From positions 558,001 through 622,000 of the forward strand of contig NZ_JAUYVM010000002.1 in the NCBI RefSeq assembly GCF_030689305.1: a stretch of 64,000 nt of DNA, in the 5' to 3' direction. This document shows, piece by piece, positions 61,616 to 64,000 of this stretch. Under the pieces are notes generated by a model. The model worked only from the letters and a program-made list of their open reading frames with translations, did no database searches and had not been told where the DNA came from. Numbering within the stretch: the stretch's first letter is position 1; every line of letters starts with the position of its first letter. Origin of the DNA: Vibrio penaeicida (lineage in GTDB: Bacteria > Pseudomonadota > Gammaproteobacteria > Enterobacterales > Vibrionaceae). A program made the translations under genes and the position numbers.

Positions 61616-61665
61616 TGCACTAATATGGTGAGATTGCACTGATTTGGATTTTCCATATTGGTGCA
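61616..61665 (-). promoter_or_regulatory. NtrC-type enhancer sites of amt
   Basis: TGCACTAATATGGTGAG (61616-61632) is close to the NtrC consensus TGCACYA-N3-TGGTGCA. A second site has the perfect right half TGGTGCA (61659-61665) with CCA on its left. Both lie 95-160 bp upstream of the sigma54 promoter, the expected enhancer distance. TGCACTGATTTGGAT at 61635 may be a weak third site. Confidence 0.75.
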
Positions 61666-61826
61666 GGTGTTCATGAGCAGGTTCTCACCAAACCACATAA
61701 ACAGACGCCAATCACACTATTTTGTTTAACCAAAGTAAGAATGGATGTTTTTCCTTTTCTTTTAGGCGCACTGAATCAAGTTGAACTATTCTAAAAAGTA
61801 GCCCAACTCTATGAATTTGATAATTT

Positions 61827-63539
61827 ATGCCTATCAAAATTTTAATGTCAGAAACGCTTAAAGAGCCATTTGAAAGGTTGTATAAAAGCAAAGAGATTAG
61901 CGCAGAATTTGCGGATCTTAAGCAAGTCGTGCCTTCAATTCGTTCATTTGACCCTGATATTATTGTTCTTCACTGCTCAGACAATTCATTTGATGATATT
62001 TATGAGCTAACTCAGTACGTTCGAAATGTTCTAAATAAACTCTCGGCAACGATTTGGGTCGTTTTTGATGAAGATATGAAGCCCAGCACGTCATTGCCAT
62101 GCATTGACCATGGGTTCAGTCTGAAAAACACGCCAGAGAATGAGCTAAACATGCATTTCGAACGTGCAGTGCAAAGGCATAAAGCCATTAATGACAATCA
62201 GGCGAACATAAACAGCCGGCTCACCATGTTACTGCGAGTCGGACGTTCAGACATAACCCATTCCGATGATACGTTGTTCGTCGCTGATATTGTGAGTGCG
62301 ATTGGTCAGTACTGTAACGCTAAAATATCCTTTCTATTTGATGCACCCGAAAATTCTCAACCACCCAACGTGTATCGGCTGAAGCAAGGCATACTCGCTG
62401 AGCTTGATGACTCCTTAAAAGTTATGCTTTCGAAAAACATCCCATTAGATGGAACCTTGCAGCACCCCGTGATAAACAGAGAACCGTCTAACGCAATACA
62501 AGACTTATTTAGTGGTGCGGCTTTGCTACTCTTCCCTATTTGCACGTATGGGAAATTAAAGTACACCATTATGTGTATTATCGATAACCAACACCCAGAG
62601 CTGATCAACACTGCGAATTTAAAAATACTGGAACAAGTGTCCACCCAGTTGAATTCCAGCTTCGAAAGGCGCTATGCCATCACGGAAACAAGCCATAAAT
62701 ATCAAGAAGCACAGGATTCACTAAGTCACATTCAATCGGATAATGAAGATCAAATCCAATCAGAGAAAATGCATTCCTTAAGCAGTATTGCCGTTGGTCT
62801 ATTGCACGAAATGAATAACCCCATTAGCTCTACTCTTGGGAATTTCGAGCCTCTAAAACAATACATCGAGTCGATTCTTGCACTTTTAGCCCTCCACAAA
62901 CAGTTGTTTATTGAACCAAATAATGAACAAAAGCATGAGATTGTCGCGACTTTTTATGAAGAGACGGATATCGCTGAAGTACTGGATGACATACACGCGG
63001 TGATTCAAGATTCTGAGGCTGGGTTGTTACGCGTAAAAGACGTACTTCTTAGTTTACGAGTTTTCGCAGACAAAGCGTTGGATGCAAAACTGACTCCCTT
63101 TAAGCTCCAGAGCGTCTTTTCTGACAACGACCTCTACATGAAGCCAGAAGGCATTGAAGTGATTAAGCAAATAGATGAATCACTTGTCGTGGTAGGCAAC
63201 CGTAATATGGTACGCAAAGTCCTTGAGGTAGTGTTTAGGAATGCCATCGAGTCGATCGACAATAAGGGTCCCCAAGACAATGCGAAAATTGAGGTGACAA
63301 CTTCGTCTGATAACCAGTTTGTTCGGTTGTCGATAAAAGATAACGGCACGGGCATCGATGAAGAAACCCTGACCAAAGTATTCGACCCTTTCTACACCAA
63401 CAACGGAAAGAAGAATGCATCAGGGCTAGGATTAACGATCGCGCAATTTGTAATGCAAAAATTACACGGCTCTATACGAATCGAGTCGGAACAGAATGAA
63501 TTCACAAACGTGACGCTGAAAATCCCCAAAGCCCAGTGA
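61827..63539 (+). CDS. Histidine kinase with degenerate N-terminal receiver and GAF-like domain
   Basis: A 570-residue protein without transmembrane helices. Residues 1-118 look like a receiver fold, but the acidic pair and phosphoacceptor Asp are absent (IIVLHCSDN at strand 3). Residues 140-280 resemble a GAF domain. After a coiled coil comes the H-box VGLLHEMNNPIS with His327, of the HExxNP type, then the ATPase with NAIESI, DNGTGI and SGLGLTIA. There is no receiver at the C-terminus and no response regulator next door, so its partner is unknown. It is divergent from amt. Confidence 0.82.
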   Translation: MPIKILMSETLKEPFERLYKSKEISAEFADLKQVVPSIRSFDPDIIVLHCSDNSFDDIYELTQYVRNVLNKLSATIWVVFDEDMKPSTSLPCIDHGFSLKNTPENELNMHFERAVQRHKAINDNQANINSRLTMLLRVGRSDITHSDDTLFVADIVSAIGQYCNAKISFLFDAPENSQPPNVYRLKQGILAELDDSLKVMLSKNIPLDGTLQHPVINREPSNAIQDLFSGAALLLFPICTYGKLKYTIMCIIDNQHPELINTANLKILEQVSTQLNSSFERRYAITETSHKYQEAQDSLSHIQSDNEDQIQSEKMHSLSSIAVGLLHEMNNPISSTLGNFEPLKQYIESILALLALHKQLFIEPNNEQKHEIVATFYEETDIAEVLDDIHAVIQDSEAGLLRVKDVLLSLRVFADKALDAKLTPFKLQSVFSDNDLYMKPEGIEVIKQIDESLVVVGNRNMVRKVLEVVFRNAIESIDNKGPQDNAKIEVTTSSDNQFVRLSIKDNGTGIDEETLTKVFDPFYTNNGKKNASGLGLTIAQFVMQKLHGSIRIESEQNEFTNVTLKIPKAQ

Positions 63540-63624
63540 TGTTCAGTTAAGTCTTAAGTAGCTTTGCTTGGCGTAGTAAATTTGAACGATTTGACATGGA
63601 AAGCAGCATGCATCAAAAAAAACA

Positions 63625-63651
63625 AACGGCCCTAATTTAGGACCGTTTTTT
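63625..63651 (+). terminator. Intrinsic terminator after the histidine kinase
   Basis: Stem AACGGCCCTAA / TTAGGACCGTT with one mismatch and six Ts, between convergent genes. Confidence 0.85.
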
Positions 63652-63675
63652 AAGTGGGAACGCGCAAGCCAAATA

Positions 63676-64000
63676 TTAGCTTTCACCTTCTTGTTTCTTC
63701 ACCTTTTTATACCAGATGTTGTGGTGCTGTTTTGCCCATGTTTCATCAACATAGCCTGTCTTCATGCCTTCTAGTGCCCCTTCTGTTCCGACAGTACCGA
63801 TGTAAATATGCCCTAATGAAGCTGCTATCAGCCCTAGAGACGATATGGCGTGAAGCACATTAACGATCTGCATGAGTTCGCGAGTTTGGTTGAACATTGG
63901 GAAATCCATGATTAACCCTGTCACACAAACGGTCACGCCTGCCGTAGCAAGCAACCAAAACCATATCTTTTCACCGCCGTTACAAAAATCGGCCTCAGGG
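63676..64000 (-). CDS. Formate dehydrogenase gamma subunit (cytochrome b556), 3' part
   Basis: At least 107 residues of a protein whose 5' end lies beyond the window. The visible part begins PEADFCNGGEKIWFWLLATA, followed by membrane helices (VTVCVTGLIMDFP, ISSLGLIAASLGHIYIGTVG) and the tail MKTGYVDETWAKQHHNIWY. This is the C-terminal half of the FdnI/FdoI family, the heme b subunit passing electrons from formate oxidation to quinone. The His in LGHIYIG and the one in NVLHAIS are likely heme ligands. The frame is open to the window edge, so the TTG inside it is not the start. Confidence 0.85.
   Translation of the reverse strand, partial: PEADFCNGGEKIWFWLLATAGVTVCVTGLIMDFPMFNQTRELMQIVNVLHAISSLGLIAASLGHIYIGTVGTEGALEGMKTGYVDETWAKQHHNIWYKKVKKQEGES

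Overview
The window is a piece of the main chromosome of a Vibrio (Gammaproteobacteria) that spans the replication terminus. Gene content and order (pepN, NAD-glutamate dehydrogenase, pyrD, zapC, rlmKL, uup, rmf, fabA, Lon-like protease, matP, dif, VpsS-like kinase/NosP, ccoNOQP, fnr, uspE, ttcA, potABCDD, cobB, amt) resemble what I recall of the Vibrio cholerae chromosome 1 terminus. The sequence also carries terminus signatures: a 28-bp dif site at 33782-33809, two exact matS sites (35531, 42726), and four KOPS-type octamers that all point toward dif.

Layout. 1-20 kb is core housekeeping: aminopeptidase, glutamate catabolism, pyrimidine synthesis, cell division, 23S rRNA methylation, ABC-F ATPase, ribosome hibernation, unsaturated fatty acid synthesis and Ter macrodomain organisation. 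20-30 kb is accessory: a small secreted protein resembling TolA domain III, a sphingomyelinase translationally coupled to a putative steric chaperone, a stand-alone A-T-TE NRPS-like enzyme with a Cys nucleophile in its thioesterase, a Fur-type box between two unknown secreted proteins, a DUF2726 protein and a decayed ISNCY-type transposase.

30.2-33.8 kb is a compact element (about 3.6 kb) lodged at dif. It has no integrase and no recognisable virion genes. It has a Rep_trans-type replication initiator, two leftward small repressor-like genes, a triple-HTH protein and strong hairpins. At its left edge are two inverted dif-like sequences about 50 bp apart, the arrangement of a CTXphi-type single-strand hairpin attP. 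It is best read as an RS1/TLC-like satellite that uses the host XerCD recombinases, and it is the most interesting system in the window.

34-49 kb is a respiration and oxygen/NO-sensing block: hybrid histidine kinase plus NosP (FIST), the cbb3 oxidase operon ccoNOQP with its assembly genes (fixH, ccoI, ccoS, a SafE-like protein), and fnr with a perfect FNR box at its own promoter, then uspE and ttcA. 49-64 kb holds melA/melR (without an adjacent permease), cell-wall and membrane proteins, the spermidine transporter potABC with two potD genes, cobB, a sigma54/NtrC-type amt, a soluble-looking histidine kinase with a degenerate receiver, and the 3' part of a formate dehydrogenase gamma subunit cut by the window end. 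Intrinsic terminators are abundant and mark most transcription units. No rRNA, tRNA or CRISPR array was seen.
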